Source: Streptomyces sp. WZ.A104 (GTDB lineage Bacteria > Actinomycetota > Actinomycetes > Streptomycetales > Streptomycetaceae). From it: 64,000 nt of DNA. The stretch covers positions 85,092-149,091 of the forward strand of contig NZ_NWVL01000009.1 in assembly GCF_002382885.1 (NCBI RefSeq), written 5' to 3'. The notes under the pieces are model-generated. The model was not told the origin of the DNA, searched no databases, and saw only the letters and a program-made list of their open reading frames with translations. How positions within the stretch are numbered: the stretch's first letter is position 1; each line of letters starts with the position of its first letter. The position numbers were made by a program, and so were the translations under genes. Positions 1 to 9,755 of the stretch are shown piece after piece.

Positions 1-16
1 AGGCCAGTCCAGGGGG

Positions 17-586
17 GTGTCGGCGCGCAGCAAGCGGGCCGACGCGGTGCGCAACCAGCAGACGCTGCTCGAAGCCGCCGCCGAGGTGTTCGTCAGCTCC
101 GGCGTCGACGCGCCCATCCGGGAGATCGCCGCCAGAGCGGGCGTCGGGATGGGAACGATCTACCGTCACTTTCCGACGCGCGCGGATCTCGTCATCGCCG
201 TCTACCGCCACCAGGTCGAGGCCTGTGCCGAGGCCGGTCCGAATCTGCTCGCCAGCGCCGACTCCCCGCTTGCGGCGCTCCGCCAATGGGTCGACCTCTT
301 CGTCGACTTCCTGGTCACCAAGCACGGACTCGCGGGTGCGCTGCAATCGGACAGCGGCGGCTTCGACGCGCTCCACGCCTACTTCCTCGACCGCCTGGTG
401 CCCGTCTGCACGCAACTGCTCGATGCCGCAGCCGACGCCGACGAGATCAATCCCGGCACGCACGCCTACGAACTGATGCGCGGCATCGGCAACCTCTGCA
501 TCGGGCACGACAGCGACCCCCGCTACGACCCCCGCCGATTGATCGACCTGCTCCTCCAAGGGCTGCGGGGACCGCAGTCGCCCTGA
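17..586 (+). CDS. TetR/AcrR-family transcriptional regulator
   Basis: A 189-aa one-component repressor of TetR size. The N-terminal helix-turn-helix is clear (IREIAARAGVGMGTIYRHF, about residues 35-53), and the all-helical C-terminal part should be the ligand-binding and dimer domain. The GTG at 17 is the first start in the window, but the purine run before it is too close to be a good ribosome-binding site, so the true start may lie left of the window. No divergent target gene is visible, so the regulon is unknown. A degenerate transposase remnant follows downstream. Confidence 0.85.
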   Translation: MSARSKRADAVRNQQTLLEAAAEVFVSSGVDAPIREIAARAGVGMGTIYRHFPTRADLVIAVYRHQVEACAEAGPNLLASADSPLAALRQWVDLFVDFLVTKHGLAGALQSDSGGFDALHAYFLDRLVPVCTQLLDAAADADEINPGTHAYELMRGIGNLCIGHDSDPRYDPRRLIDLLLQGLRGPQSP

Positions 587-839
587 AGGAGACCCTGCTT
601 GACGATCCGGTAGAGGCCGCTCTCATAGACGGTCGTTTGCGAGAGGGGCGACAGCGCGGGTCACTCCTGCGGGTGGGAGTGGATGTCACATACGACGTCT
701 GGGGCTGGTGACTGGCGTCGGCTGGGTGCAGCGAGTCCACGGTGCAGAGGCGAAGGGGGGTTGGTGACGAGTGCGTTCGACGATGCGTCCGAGTCCCGGT
801 GAAGTTGGAGGGCGGTTCCGCCCACGGCATCACCGAAGC

Positions 840-1505
840 CGTGGCCAGTTCATGGTTGGTCAGCACCAGCAGGCTCTGACCAGGGCGGTCGCCGACTTCG
901 GGTCGGTGCGGAGCTGGGTGAGGACGCGCCAGTTCTAAAGGTGGGCGAAGCCGTGCTTGCCCGGGGATCGGACTGCGGCCGACCCGGTGCTCGATAGCTT
1001 CTGGCCGGTGGTCAGGGACCGGTTGCGGGCGGCCTCGTGGCCGGTGATCACGGCCGGTCGGCGTCCGGGTCGTCGTTGTAGTCGAGGCCGATGAAGCCCA
1101 GGTCGACGATGGCGCCGAGGCCGGTCGCGCGAAGATGTGCGGTGAGGTCGTCGTGCCGACAGGCGGTGATTTCCGAGGTGTGCCCCGGTCGGGCTGCGCA
1201 GAGCCAGAGCAGTGGGCCACGATCATCGGTGAGTGCGATCCGAGCAGTCCCTGGGCATGTGCTCGTACCGGAGTAGCTCTTCCGGTTCGCGTCTCCGGTG
1301 CGGCGGCGGGTGCGTATCAGCGAGCCGTCCAGCAGTCCGGTGCCGCCGCCCGTTCGGGCGATCTTCTTGAGCGTGCGGTACAGGCGCGAGGCGCGAACCG
1401 CGGCCAGCAAGCTGAGAGATAGTTCAAGGTGGCGCTCGACAGTGGTCAGGCGGGCGGTGTAGACAAGGCCGTCAGGGCCTCGACGGTTTCGTTGTTCTTC
1501 TTCAC
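840..1505 (-). pseudogene. IS5-type transposase remnant (DDE_Tnp_4-like)
   Basis: Reading from a GTG near 1505 gives VKKNNETVEALTALST, then a frameshift near 1450 leads to the frame with LLDGSLIRTRRRTG and LTDDRGPLLW. A later shift leads to LLVLTNHEL near 860. These are successive blocks of a Streptomyces IS5-family DDE transposase, spread over at least three frames. No full-length frame survives, so the gene is dead. I could not define the ends of the element. Confidence 0.7.
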
Positions 1506-1703
1506 ACCGAACTCAACTGCCGCCGGGGGAACGCCGGATACCCTCACGCGCTCTCGGCTCCGGCGCTTACGGGCGCACGGTCTGCTCGCTCATCCGCTGC
1601 CACGCCCGCACTGCCACCCCCGCACCGCCACGGCCGGCTTGTCCCGTTCGGCCCGCACCTCGGACGGCTGCTTGGCCGGCTGCTCTTCGAGTTCATCCAG
1701 CCC

Positions 1704-1839
1704 TGCGCGGCGCGTGGTGATCCGCTCAGGCACCTCGGGGTCCGCCGTGCGCCGGGTCGTACAACCGCAATTCGAGAGGGCGGATGAGAATCCGGAAACC
1801 CGCACCTGCCAGACGGTCTATGCCCCAGGCTGCCGCCCA
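1704..1839. repeat. Imperfect direct repeat, copy 1
   Basis: About 136 bp that recurs in the same orientation at 2851-2987. Shared blocks include GCGCGGCGCGTGGTGATCCG and CCCGCACCTGCCAGACG. On the minus strand it holds the start of a small coiled-coil ORF (PERITTRRAGLDELEEQ). In this copy the expected ATG reads ACG, so the ORF looks inactive. The two copies bracket the acetyltransferase gene. Confidence 0.65.
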
Positions 1840-1856
1840 AGTGAGCAGCCCCGGCG

Positions 1857-2723
1857 TCAGGCCGTCCGGATCCGGTCCCGCACCTCCGGCCACACCTCGA
1901 ACCCGGCTGCCTTGTACGTGGCGACGCCGCCGACATTGGAACTCGGCGTGCATACACGTACGCTCGACGAGCCCATCTCCTGCAGCGCGGCCGCCCCGGC
2001 CAAGGTGATCGCCCGGCCGTAGCCGCGACCGCGGAGGTCCTCGTGGACGCCCATCGGCTCGACCAGCCCCGGCTTCCCCGGGCCGGCCGACCACACCGTC
2101 ACCACCGCCGCCACGCTTCCCTGGTCGTCATAGGCGCCCAGGCAGCGGGCGTCTGCGTAGAACGGTCCCGCTGACATCGAGTGCCAGTACTCACGCGTAG
2201 GCCGCGAGGTGTTGAACGCCGACCGCAGGACGTCAGCGAGGTCCTGCGCCTGCTCCGGGCCGATCGACTTGATACGCACGCCGGGGTCCTCCACCGGCTG
2301 GGTGAGGTCGCGGTAGAGCGGCGTCCACGGCTCGTCGACGCCCCAGCCCTCCTTGCTCAGCAAATCGTGGACCAGCAGTCCCAGCGGAGCTTCGACGGAC
2401 ACCGCTCCTTCCGGCAGCACGCCGCGCTCAGGCAGCGAGAAGTCCTCGACAAGCCGCCGCGCCAACTCCTCATCCTGGAAAGCGTCCGGAGCGACCGTCA
2501 TCCGCACCAGCGTCGGCGAGTCGAGCATCCCGACCGCGAGAATCCGCCCGCCCCGACTCCAGGTCCGGACCACCGCGGCCGTCTCGGCCGCTCCGAACCG
2601 GTAGTTCCAGCCGAGGTCCCCGGAATGCAACTGCATCGGCGCTTCGTCGTACTGCCACTCCCGCAGCGCAGCCATGGCCTCGCGTACCCCGTCGACAGTG
2701 GGCGTACCCAGCACAATCGTCAT
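1857..2723 (-). CDS. GNAT-family N-acetyltransferase
   Basis: A 288-aa protein (MTIVLGTPTVDGV...). The C-terminal half has the acetyl-CoA binding signature of GNAT enzymes (MGVHEDLRGRGYGRAITLAG), followed by the usual VRVCTPSSN..ATYKAAGFE ending. The N-terminal half may be a second, degenerate GNAT fold. The ATG at 2723 is preferred because codons upstream of it read into repeat DNA without family similarity. The substrate cannot be predicted. The gene sits between two imperfect direct repeats, and its stop lies just beyond copy 1, so it may have been mobilised or duplicated with them. Confidence 0.8.
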   Translation of the reverse strand: MTIVLGTPTVDGVREAMAALREWQYDEAPMQLHSGDLGWNYRFGAAETAAVVRTWSRGGRILAVGMLDSPTLVRMTVAPDAFQDEELARRLVEDFSLPERGVLPEGAVSVEAPLGLLVHDLLSKEGWGVDEPWTPLYRDLTQPVEDPGVRIKSIGPEQAQDLADVLRSAFNTSRPTREYWHSMSAGPFYADARCLGAYDDQGSVAAVVTVWSAGPGKPGLVEPMGVHEDLRGRGYGRAITLAGAAALQEMGSSSVRVCTPSSNVGGVATYKAAGFEVWPEVRDRIRTA

Positions 2724-2850
2724 AGCCGGGATCACACACGCTATACCGAAGGTCCGCAACCGATTAACCGGTCGGGCCGCTGCTCCCGCAGCGGTCCGAC
2801 CAACAGCTTCTGCTCCCGCAATAGCCCAGCAGCTTCCGTGCCCCGCATTC

Positions 2851-2987
2851 CGCGCGGCGCGTGGTGATCCGTTCACGCAGCTCGGGGTCCGCCATACGCC
2901 AGAGCGTACGAGCGCAACCCGAGACGGCGGGCGAGAAGTCGCAGAACCCGCACCTGCCAGACGATCCATGCCTCAGACTGCCGCCCA
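2851..2987. repeat. Imperfect direct repeat, copy 2
   Basis: Second copy of the repeat at 1704-1839. On the minus strand it begins an ORF reading MADPELRERITTRRAE, the N-terminus of a small coiled-coil protein often found beside insertion sequences in Streptomyces. The frame is lost soon after, so only a fragment remains. Confidence 0.65.
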
Positions 2988-3127
2988 TGACCAGCACGAG
3001 TACGCCAAGGGCACAACGCACGCCAGAATTGCGACCCGCGCCTGCACGATGCGCACCGCCCAGTGGTGGTGTCACTTCTGAGGGGCGCGCCAGACGGGAC
3101 TGCTGCATGATCGGGTGACGGTGGGGT

Positions 3128-3723
3128 TTATGCAGCCAGAGCTGCGGGTGGGGTCATGATGGTCTCGTACTCGACTGGGGTCAATTCGGCCAGGCGTCTC
3201 TGACGTCGGCGTCGGTGGTGGGTGTGCTCGATCCAGGTGACGATCGCGATCCGCAGTTCCTGGCGGGTGGCCCAGGTGCGGCGGTCGAGGACGTTCCTCT
3301 GCAGCAGCTCGAAGAAGCTCTCCATGCCGGCGTTGTCTCCGGCCGCACCGACCCGGCCCATGGAGCCGACCAGGTCGTGACGTGCGAGAACGGACACGAA
3401 CTTCGGTGAGCGGAACTGGGCGAGTTCATCCGGGCGTCGATGCAATAGCCCACGATGCGTCCGGAGTACATGTCCTTGACCGCGCACAGATACAGCTCGC
3501 CCTCGCCGGTTGCGTCCTCGGTGATGTCGGTCAGCCACAGCCGGTTCGGCCCGGATGCGGCGAAGTCCCGCCTCACCTGGTCGTCATGGACAGGCGGCCC
3601 GGCCTTGGCGTTCTTCCCACGGCCTTCGCGCTTGCCGAACGCGCTCCACCAGCGGTTGTCCCGGCAGATCCGCCAGGCGGTCCGCTCGGCCATCGCCTCA
3701 CCGGCGACGCACCGCTTCGTCAT
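3128..3723 (-). pseudogene. IS3 orfB transposase, deleted and frameshifted
   Basis: The integrase-type transposase reads from about 3720 (AERTAWRICRDNRWWSAFGK, FAASGPNRLWLTDITED). Near DARMNS the frame changes and resumes as QFRSPKFVSVLARHDLVGSM and GDNAGMESFFELLQ through to MTPPAALAA. The catalytic-core segment between the two blocks, normally about 30 residues, is missing, and so is the N-terminal part upstream of the first block. The protein cannot be functional. Confidence 0.8.
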
Positions 3724-4043
3724 TCTGTCGGCGGGTTCGCCTGTGACAGATACCCCGCAGCGCTCCTGAGGACTTCGTTCTCCTGCTCCAGCAGCCGGAC
3801 GGGCTTGCGGGCCTCGGCCAGCTCGGCCGACTCACCCGACGCCGCTGCCGGCCTGGCGCCCTCGTCGGTGTCGGCGCGGCACAGCCACTTCGGCAGCGTG
3901 ATCGGGTGGACGCCGAAAACGGCGGCGATCTGTTCCAGCGTGACGCCGGGCTCACGGTTACGCGCGACCCGCACGACGTCCTCGCGGAACTCCCTCGGAT
4001 ACGGCTTGGGCACTGCGACATCCTCCAGGCCGCCTCTCAGCAA
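3720..4043 (-). CDS. IS3 orfA (helix-turn-helix subunit)
   Basis: Up to 107 aa. It has the small IS3 OrfA layout: a helix-turn-helix (REPGVTLEQIAAVFGVHPIT) and a leucine-zipper tail (AELAEARKPVRLLEQENEVL). The likely start is the GTG of VPKPYPREF, about ten codons inside the longest frame. In an intact element it is joined to orfB by a -1 frameshift; here orfB is destroyed, so this is probably an orphan DNA-binding remnant. Confidence 0.65.
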   Translation of the reverse strand: MLRGGLEDVAVPKPYPREFREDVVRVARNREPGVTLEQIAAVFGVHPITLPKWLCRADTDEGARPAAASGESAELAEARKPVRLLEQENEVLRSAAGYLSQANPPTE

Positions 4044-4205
4044 GCCAGGTCAGGTCTCACCTATCCGTGCAGCAGTCCCGAAACTGACCACCGCGCCGGG
4101 GCTCCGCCATGCCCACCGACCGAAACCCCACCAAGCAACCCTGCTCAGCCACCCAACAGCCTCAACTGAAACAGCGAGGTTAGCCAGACGTCTACGATGA
4201 GCGGC

Positions 4206-4628
4206 ATGTCGCGCGATGCCTCCCTGTCCTCTGTATGGCCGGTCCTGCACTACGACGACACGAAGGCGGCGCTGCGCTTCCTGGTCGATGTGCTGGGGTT
4301 CGAGCAGGTGGTCGCCGTGCCGGACGAGTACGGCGGAATCGGGCACGCGGAGCTGCGCTGGACTGGCGGTGGTGCGTTGGTGTTCGGTTCGACCCGGCAC
4401 ACGGACAGCGTGCACGGGCGGATGCGGGCGGGAACCAGCGCGGTCTACGTGGTGAGCGATGACGTGGACGCGGTGTACCGGCGGGTGGTCGGCGTCGGCG
4501 GCGAGGTCGTCGAAGCGCCGCATGAGACCCGGTTCGGGTCGGGTGCGGCGGCGTACGTGTGCACGGTGCGGGACCCGGAGGGCAACCTGTGGACCTTCGG
4601 CACTTACCCCGATCCTTCACCGGAGTAG
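4206..4628 (+). CDS. VOC (glyoxalase/bleomycin-resistance) superfamily protein
   Basis: A 140-aa protein with paired beta-alpha-beta-beta-beta modules: WPVLHYDDTKAALRFLVDVL at the N-terminus and VCTVRDPEGNLWTFGTY at the C-terminus, as in PhnB-like VOC proteins. Histidine and glutamate metal ligands are plausible (GHAELRW, DPEGN), but the ligand is unknown. An ATG at 4197 is in frame. I prefer 4206 because TACGAT (4193-4198) ends 7 bases before it, the spacing of a leaderless Streptomyces promoter, and no ribosome-binding site is visible. Confidence 0.75.
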   Translation: MSRDASLSSVWPVLHYDDTKAALRFLVDVLGFEQVVAVPDEYGGIGHAELRWTGGGALVFGSTRHTDSVHGRMRAGTSAVYVVSDDVDAVYRRVVGVGGEVVEAPHETRFGSGAAAYVCTVRDPEGNLWTFGTYPDPSPE

Positions 4629-4911
4629 GGCGCAGGAACGGAGACGCGCAGGACCTCGGCCTACGGGCACCCTGGTGGTCGGAACGTGTCGGCACTGATC
4701 TGCCCTGCTCCTTCGAGCACATCTCGTCCTCGGGAAGGTCCATCCATCCGGGGTGTCGATGAACGAGTGCTTGACCTTGCGGGAGTCATCAGATGGGAGA
4801 GCTCCAGGTCGCCCCTGGAGACCACACCGGCATCGACGTCCAGGTGCTCACAGTCGACGCCCTGCTGCGCGAGCTCGGAGTCCGCGGCCTAGCCCAGCTC
4901 CACTCCGACCT

Positions 4912-5290
4912 TCACGGCGGCGTCTGGATCTGCCACACGAACCCCGACGCGGAGGGCAGCTCGGCCAGCACGATCAGAGCCCGGGGCCCGGTGCGGCGCA
5001 TCACGGCGGGGGCGAGGCGGGCGCCGGCGATGCCCACCAAGGTGTGGGGCAGGAAGGCGACGCCGGTGGCCGGCGCCCCGTAGTGCAGCTCGTCTGGCAT
5101 GTAGAGGGAGAGGAAGTACCACATGGGGATGAAGCAGGCCACGGCCAGCAGCATCACCGCATTGCCCGCCCAGATGGGCCGCATACGCACCAAGTGCGGC
5201 GGCACGAGCGGCGCCGCGGCGTAGCGCACTTCGGCCACCGCCAAGGCAGCCAATGCCAGGACGCCGACGGCAAGACCAGTCACCTTCGCC
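4912..5290 (-). pseudogene. MFS drug transporter fragment (DHA2-like)
   Basis: An internal piece of a multidrug permease: hydrophobic segments around VLALAALAVAEVRY, NAVMLLAVACFIPMWYFLSL and GVAFLPHTLVGIAGARLAP. It covers only about three or four membrane helices. The N-terminal side is cut where an IS5-type transposase fragment begins at about 5306, and the C-terminal side runs into unrelated sequence. An intact family member has about 14 helices, so this is a remnant. Confidence 0.6.
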
Positions 5291-5305
5291 CGGATCGCCG
5301 GCCAA

Positions 5306-5677
5306 GTGTGCCTGCTCCTGGCCGTCGCGGTCACGGCTGCGAACATCGGTGACCGGGACGCCGCGGCGGGCCTGCTGATGCGGCTTCGCCATCTGCACCG
5401 CGACATCACCCTCGTGTGGGCCGACAGCGGCTGCACCGGCTCTCTCCTCGGCTGGTGCCGGGACAAACTCGCCCTGACCTTGGAGATCGTCAAGCGCACC
5501 GACGACACGGCTGGGTTCGTGGTGCTGCCGAGACGGTGGGTGACAGAGCGCACGTTCGCGTGGTTGATGAACTCCCGCCGTCTGGCCCGGACCTACGAGA
5601 CCCTGCCCGCCACCAGCGAGGCGATGATCCGGTGGTCGATGGCCACGCGGATGAACCGGCGTCTCGGGCGGCCATGG
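5306..5677 (+). pseudogene. IS5-family transposase C-terminal fragment
   Basis: About 124 codons matching the last third of an IS5-type DDE transposase: LLAVAVTAANIGDRDAAAGL, VWADSGCTGSLLGW (second catalytic Asp region), and VLPRRWVTERTFAWLMNSRR (catalytic Glu region) ending in MATRMNRRLG. The first two thirds, with the first catalytic Asp, are absent; the frame begins at the border with the MFS fragment. Confidence 0.75.
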
Positions 5678-6170
5678 CCCGCCGGACGGCACCGAACGCC
5701 CCCGACGCCTCCAGGAGGAGCCACCCGCGCTCCGCCAGGCGCGAGGCCTTCGACCGCAGCCCCTCGACCTTCGCGGGCGTCGCGTCAAGGCCCAGCTCCA
5801 CCGCGATCTCCTTGGCCCGAAGCGGTCCGTGACCCGTGGATCGCTGCCGTTCCAGCACACCCAGAATGCGCTGATAGTCCGGTGCCGAAACCGTCACCGG
5901 CAGCCCTTCCCGCCAGGGCGGCACTGTCGATCCCGGCACGGGCGCGAGCGACAGCACCGCATTCTCCTCGACCTCGGTCCCGGCGGTGGTCTCGGCAGCC
6001 GAGGCTGCCAGGGCCTCGACCAGTTCCTCCCGCGCGGTCACCCGCCAGTCCAGCTCGATCTCGGCGGCCTCCAACACCTCAGCCAACCGGGTGACTTCCT
6101 CCCGTCGCCCTACCACCCGCACACGGGCCGCTGTCTCCCCCTCCTCTAGCATTCCCAGCACCGACGCCAT
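5490..6170 (-). CDS. Coiled-coil/winged-helix protein of unknown function, C-terminus probably replaced
   Basis: Starts MASVLGMLEEGETAARVRV with a charged helical N-terminus, then DYQRILGVLERQR and a helix-turn-helix-like segment (RAKEIAVELGLDATPAKVEG...KASRLAERGWL, about residues 115-150). Proteins like this accompany insertion sequences in Streptomyces, and the role is unknown. After about residue 160 the reading frame enters the antisense of the IS5 transposase fragment, so the natural C-terminus was probably lost at that junction. Up to 226 aa if translated as is. Confidence 0.5.
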   Translation of the reverse strand: MASVLGMLEEGETAARVRVVGRREEVTRLAEVLEAAEIELDWRVTAREELVEALAASAAETTAGTEVEENAVLSLAPVPGSTVPPWREGLPVTVSAPDYQRILGVLERQRSTGHGPLRAKEIAVELGLDATPAKVEGLRSKASRLAERGWLLLEASGAFGAVRRAMAARDAGSSAWPSTTGSSPRWWRAGSRRSGPDGGSSSTTRTCALSPTVSAAPRTQPCRRCA

Positions 6171-6830
6171 CGCGCACCCCTCGCTCGCGGAGCGGAAACA
6201 GGACGCCGGAGGTCACTCTCATTCCGAGCCACACCATGCCTGACCAGCAGAAATCAACGGATCACGTTTGGTTGGGATAGGGCTTCCAACAGCCGATCGG
6301 AGCGATGGAGGTGGCGGGAGGGGCGAGGCGATGCCGCTCCGGCGCAGGTCACAAGCCGATGGGTGTGCCCGGCGCACGTTCATGTACGACGCACCCGGGA
6401 CCGTGTTTGCAGTCCCGGGCGCGTATGTGGTGCGTCCCATGGTCAGCCCGTGCAGAGGCCGTCGGCGTGGCCAGTTCACCGGGGTTCGTGGGCGGGCAGG
6501 GTGCGGCAGCGTCCTCGCGGTGGCGCGTGAGGAAGGCGGTCAGAGAAGATGGCACGCGGACGCGGCTCCAGGTCGATCTTCGGTGTCAGTAACCTTGATC
6601 ATCTGGCGTCGCGTTCCGTCGTTCGCACCCAGGCATGCCCCCCCACGGACCACCGAGGCTGTGCTGTCCTGTGACACTTCCGCGGTGGGGGAATGGGTAT
6701 TGAGCCCATGGCACTGACCTCAATCGAGCCCGTCGCAGCGGCCCCTGCCCGGACATGGAAGGGTGCGGTGGCGAGCGGTCCTGTCCACATGGTCCTGGCA
6801 GTCACTCCGCTCCCGCCCTGTCCCGGGCAG
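6171..6830. other. No convincing gene
   Basis: 660 bp without a reading frame I would defend. A hairpin (arms CCCGGGAC and GTCCCGGG, 10-base loop) lies at 6394-6419 but has no T-run. The sequence is probably debris of the same decayed region. Confidence 0.4.
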
Positions 6831-7265
6831 TCAGTCGGCCAGGGGCAAGGCGGCCGCTATCACGTTCCGCTCCTTGCGGCCGACCAGCGGGAAGATGATC
6901 TTCAGTCCTTGCTCGCTGTCCGCCGAGGAGATGATGAAGGATGAGTTGAGCACCCGCTCCTTGATCTCCGAGCGGACGAGACCGGCGCGCGGGATCGTCA
7001 TCAGGTGTTCTTCGGGCCGGGCAAACGTCGGGTTCGCCCGGAAGATGAAGATGCGGCGGTCGGTCATCGCCAGGTACATGGGGGTCGGCGCCGGGATCAC
7101 GGCCATTCCACCGCCGCTCAGGATGGCCGAGGCTGCCGCGAACGCTGCCGTCCGGCGCACGGTGACGGAACTCAGGTTCACGATGGTCGTCACCTCAACC
7201 TGCTCCCCGGGCTCGATCATGGGGTCGATGGCGGCCAGAAGAAGTCGGCGGCGCTTGCCGTTCAC
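6831..7265 (-). CDS. Small PH-like domain protein
   Basis: A 144-aa protein read from the GTG at 7265, chosen because AGGAGT lies about 8 bases upstream and longer versions add low-quality sequence. A short hydrophobic stretch (AAFAAASAILSGGGMAVIP, about residues 40-58) is followed by a beta-rich block with MYLAMTDRRIFIFRA, a pattern seen in bacterial PH-like (bPH) domains that bind membranes or partners. It stands alone with no operon partner. Function unknown; the PH assignment is from pattern only. Confidence 0.6.
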   Translation of the reverse strand: MNGKRRRLLLAAIDPMIEPGEQVEVTTIVNLSSVTVRRTAAFAAASAILSGGGMAVIPAPTPMYLAMTDRRIFIFRANPTFARPEEHLMTIPRAGLVRSEIKERVLNSSFIISSADSEQGLKIIFPLVGRKERNVIAAALPLAD

Positions 7266-8189
7266 GTGCGTACTCCTGATAGGTCGGGCGTGAACCGTAC
7301 GGAACTGTCCCGTATGGCTTGCGGCTGTCCGGCTCCCCTTGCGCCGCAGGGTCCCGGTGCCCGGAGAACAGCCGGGGCGGAGTCCCGCGCGGAGCCCGGC
7401 CGGCGTGAGTCGTCGGCATACCTTGCCATACGCGGTCAGGGACTCATTGAGATACCCCCGGCACACCTCTGAGAAAGACGGTGAACGTGATCGTGGACTG
7501 CGGCACGCTTCCCGGCAGCACCTCGTGGCGCTGGTCAGCCCTGCCTGATGGCGGGCCGACGCAGCAATGCCGGCCCTGCGATCCCCTTGTTCTCGGCATA
7601 GCTACAACCGACAGCCGACGGTCCGCTCTGCAAGCCCAACCGCGAGCTTCGTGCGACCGCCTACCTGGCCTTCCCCTCCGGTGCCGGTGCGATACCTGTG
7701 GGGCGAGAAGCCCCACAGTTCGTCCCGAACGGGGCCATTACCGAGTCGAACTCGGAATGTCGTGCTGCTGATCGGGCGGGTCTGATGGTCACGCCGGTCT
7801 CGGTGAGGCAGCCGTCTATTGAGTCAGAAACCTATGGGGGTTCTCGTCCAGGGCGTAACGGACGTGCGGGCCTCCGAAGTAGCCGCGGACGATGTGCGGC
7901 TGACGCTGGCGTCGGCGGGAGGAGCGGCGGGTCTCGGCGGCGAGTTCGGCCTGATCGCGGGCCCAGCGCTGTTTGGGCAGGCTCAGGCGGAGACAAGTTG
8001 GCGCGGTTGGGTCCACAGTCCTGAACGGCTCACTGCCCATCGGCTCCACCGGGCGTTCCGCCGCTCGGTGCTCCGCCAGGCGGTGCATGACGTACTGCGC
8101 CGCCGGTGTCCGCTTCGCAGGTCACGCTCCCTCCCATGCCGTCCGCACTCGCGTGGCGGCGCTCCAACTACAGGGAGAGGGCAAGGCAG
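7266..8189. other. No convincing gene
   Basis: 924 bp with only short, overlapping frames of low coding quality. On the minus strand near 7820-7980 a phrase reading PKQRWARDQAELAAETRR..HVRYALDENPHRFL looks protein-like but is isolated, so it may be a relic of a larger gene. Confidence 0.35.
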
Positions 8190-8612
8190 TGGAGATGGGG
8201 GCAGGTTGCCGGGGGTGTATCAAGAACGGGCGGAGCGCCGCCGGCGGAAGCACGCCACGGGTGAGATCCGGGGCGACGGCTGGCAGCGGACCGAGGAGGA
8301 CGAGCACCTGCTGAGACTGGCCACCCGGTACAGCACGTTGACGCTTCACCAGGCCGCGTACGCATGCTGGGATGGACGGATCGAGGCTGCACGGCGGGTG
8401 CGGCTGATGGCCGAGGCCAATTGCACCGCCTGGCCGTCGCCGACGTCGGGATCACCCTGGAAGCCGCAGGGTACGCGGTGCTCTCCGATCGGGAGGTCCA
8501 CGCCGCCGAAGCCTGGTGCCCGGGCGCACGGCGGAGCTTCCTGGGGGCAGGCACGAGAGGCGATGGGATGGCCGAGGTGGACCGTGCGCGTCAAGCGGGC
8601 CTTAACCTCTGA
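8190..8612 (+). pseudogene. Frameshifted unknown gene
   Basis: One frame gives YQERAERRRRKHATGEIRGD then EEDEHLLRLATRYSTLTLHQ and RIEAARRVRLMAE. Near 8415 the sense continues in another frame as LHRLAVADVGITLEAAGYAV and FLGAGTRGDG before a stop. The two parts read like one basic, helical protein broken by a frameshift. I do not recognise the family. Confidence 0.3.
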
Positions 8613-8987
8613 TGTCGGATATACGGGATTCCCGAGAGGTGAGTCGGTCAACCACAAGCGTGTCACCAGGCGAGGGCGGCAGGGTTCGGGTCCGGACATC
8701 TGGAAATGGCCGAGTAGGAAGAACCGGCGCTGCCCATAGCCCGTCCAGTGCGCCGATGCCAAAGAGAATCGTGCAGATGAGCCAAGGGTGACGCGCCCCA
8801 GTTCAATCGATCAGGCCCCTTCCATTCCGCCAGACTCCTGGAGAGGGACGCGCCGGTGGGGCGTGTGCAGGGGGCGATTCACAGTGGGTGTGACCGAGCA
8901 CGGTACGACCGTGCTGCTCAGGGCGAGACGGAGCTGGGCGTGACGAGCCACAGCATCCACCGCGCATGCGCCGTGACGGGGGACCGG

Positions 8988-9755
8988 GTGAGTGGGCGAC
9001 AGGACAGCGACGAGCTGTGGCGAGCCGACGGGCCGGTACGTGCGGTGCCGCGGCACGTGGCCTGCGTGATGGACGGCAATGGCCGCTGGGCACAGTCGCG
9101 TTCGCTTCCCCGGACGGCGGGCCATCGGGCTGCGGAGACCACCGTCATCGACATCATCGAGGCGGCCCGGGCCTCCGGCGTGCAGTGGCTCAGCCTGTAC
9201 GCCTTCTCCACCGAGAACTGGAGCCGTCCTGATTCCGAGGTGGACTACCTGATGCGCCTGGTGCGTCGGGTTGTGCGCAAGCACGCGCCACTGCTGCTCG
9301 CCCGCGGTATCCGCTGCCGCTTCCTGGGAGCTGCGGACCCGCGCATCCCCCCTGAGCTCGCGCAGGACTTCGAGGATCTGGCGACGCTTACCGCCGACAG
9401 CCGGGGGATGACGCTGACCGTCGCCTTCGACCACGGGGGACGCCGGGACATCGTGGAGGCCGCCCGGTCGCTGATTCGCAGCGGGACGCCGGCCGACGAG
9501 GTGAGCGAGCGGCTCTTCGCGGACCACCTGCCATTTCCCGACACCCCCGACGTGGACCTGGCCATCCGCACCTCCGGCGAGCAGCGCATTTCCAACTTCA
9601 TGCTCTGGCAGGTCGCCTACGCCGAGTGGGTCTTCCCTCAAGCCCTCTGGCCCGACTTCCGGGCGGCGGACTTCCTTGCCTGCTTGCACACCTACCGGCG
9701 CCGTGAACGCCGCTTCGGCGGCGTGCCGCCCCAGACGAACGGACACCCGTCATGA
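8988..9755 (+). CDS. uppS: cis-Prenyltransferase (undecaprenyl-diphosphate synthase family)
   Basis: About 255 aa from the GTG at 8988; longer in-frame starts go back to 8856. It condenses isopentenyl diphosphate onto an allylic diphosphate with cis geometry. Family motifs are present: VACVMDGNGRWAQ with the catalytic Asp near residue 29, WLSLYAFSTENWSRP, and IRTSGEQRISNFMLWQ followed by AYAEWVF, which bind the diphosphates. GGGGGA just upstream of 8988 supports that start. The stop overlaps the next start as ATGA, so the DUF2236 protein is translationally coupled. Because of that partner this is probably not the housekeeping copy, and the chain length is unknown. Confidence 0.88.
   Translation: MSGRQDSDELWRADGPVRAVPRHVACVMDGNGRWAQSRSLPRTAGHRAAETTVIDIIEAARASGVQWLSLYAFSTENWSRPDSEVDYLMRLVRRVVRKHAPLLLARGIRCRFLGAADPRIPPELAQDFEDLATLTADSRGMTLTVAFDHGGRRDIVEAARSLIRSGTPADEVSERLFADHLPFPDTPDVDLAIRTSGEQRISNFMLWQVAYAEWVFPQALWPDFRAADFLACLHTYRRRERRFGGVPPQTNGHPS

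Larger units (their letters stand above)
3095..4080 (-). mobile_element. Defective IS3-family insertion sequence
   Basis: Imperfect terminal inverted repeats begin CGGGACTGCTGCA at both ends: forward from 3095 and as the reverse complement ending at 4080. The span of about 986 bp is shorter than the usual 1.2-1.3 kb. orfA lies at the right and a damaged orfB at the left. The element can no longer encode its own transposase. No target duplication was identified. Confidence 0.75.

Noticed and set aside
4793..5083. Plus-strand 96-codon frame as a gene
   Set aside because: It overlaps the recognisable MFS remnant on the other strand and shows no family pattern of its own.
6394..6419. Rho-independent terminator
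   Set aside because: An 8-bp stem is present, but there is no T-run and no gene ends just upstream.
6268..6717. Plus-strand 149-codon frame
   Set aside because: Cysteine/arginine-rich composition without a ribosome-binding site or recognisable motif.
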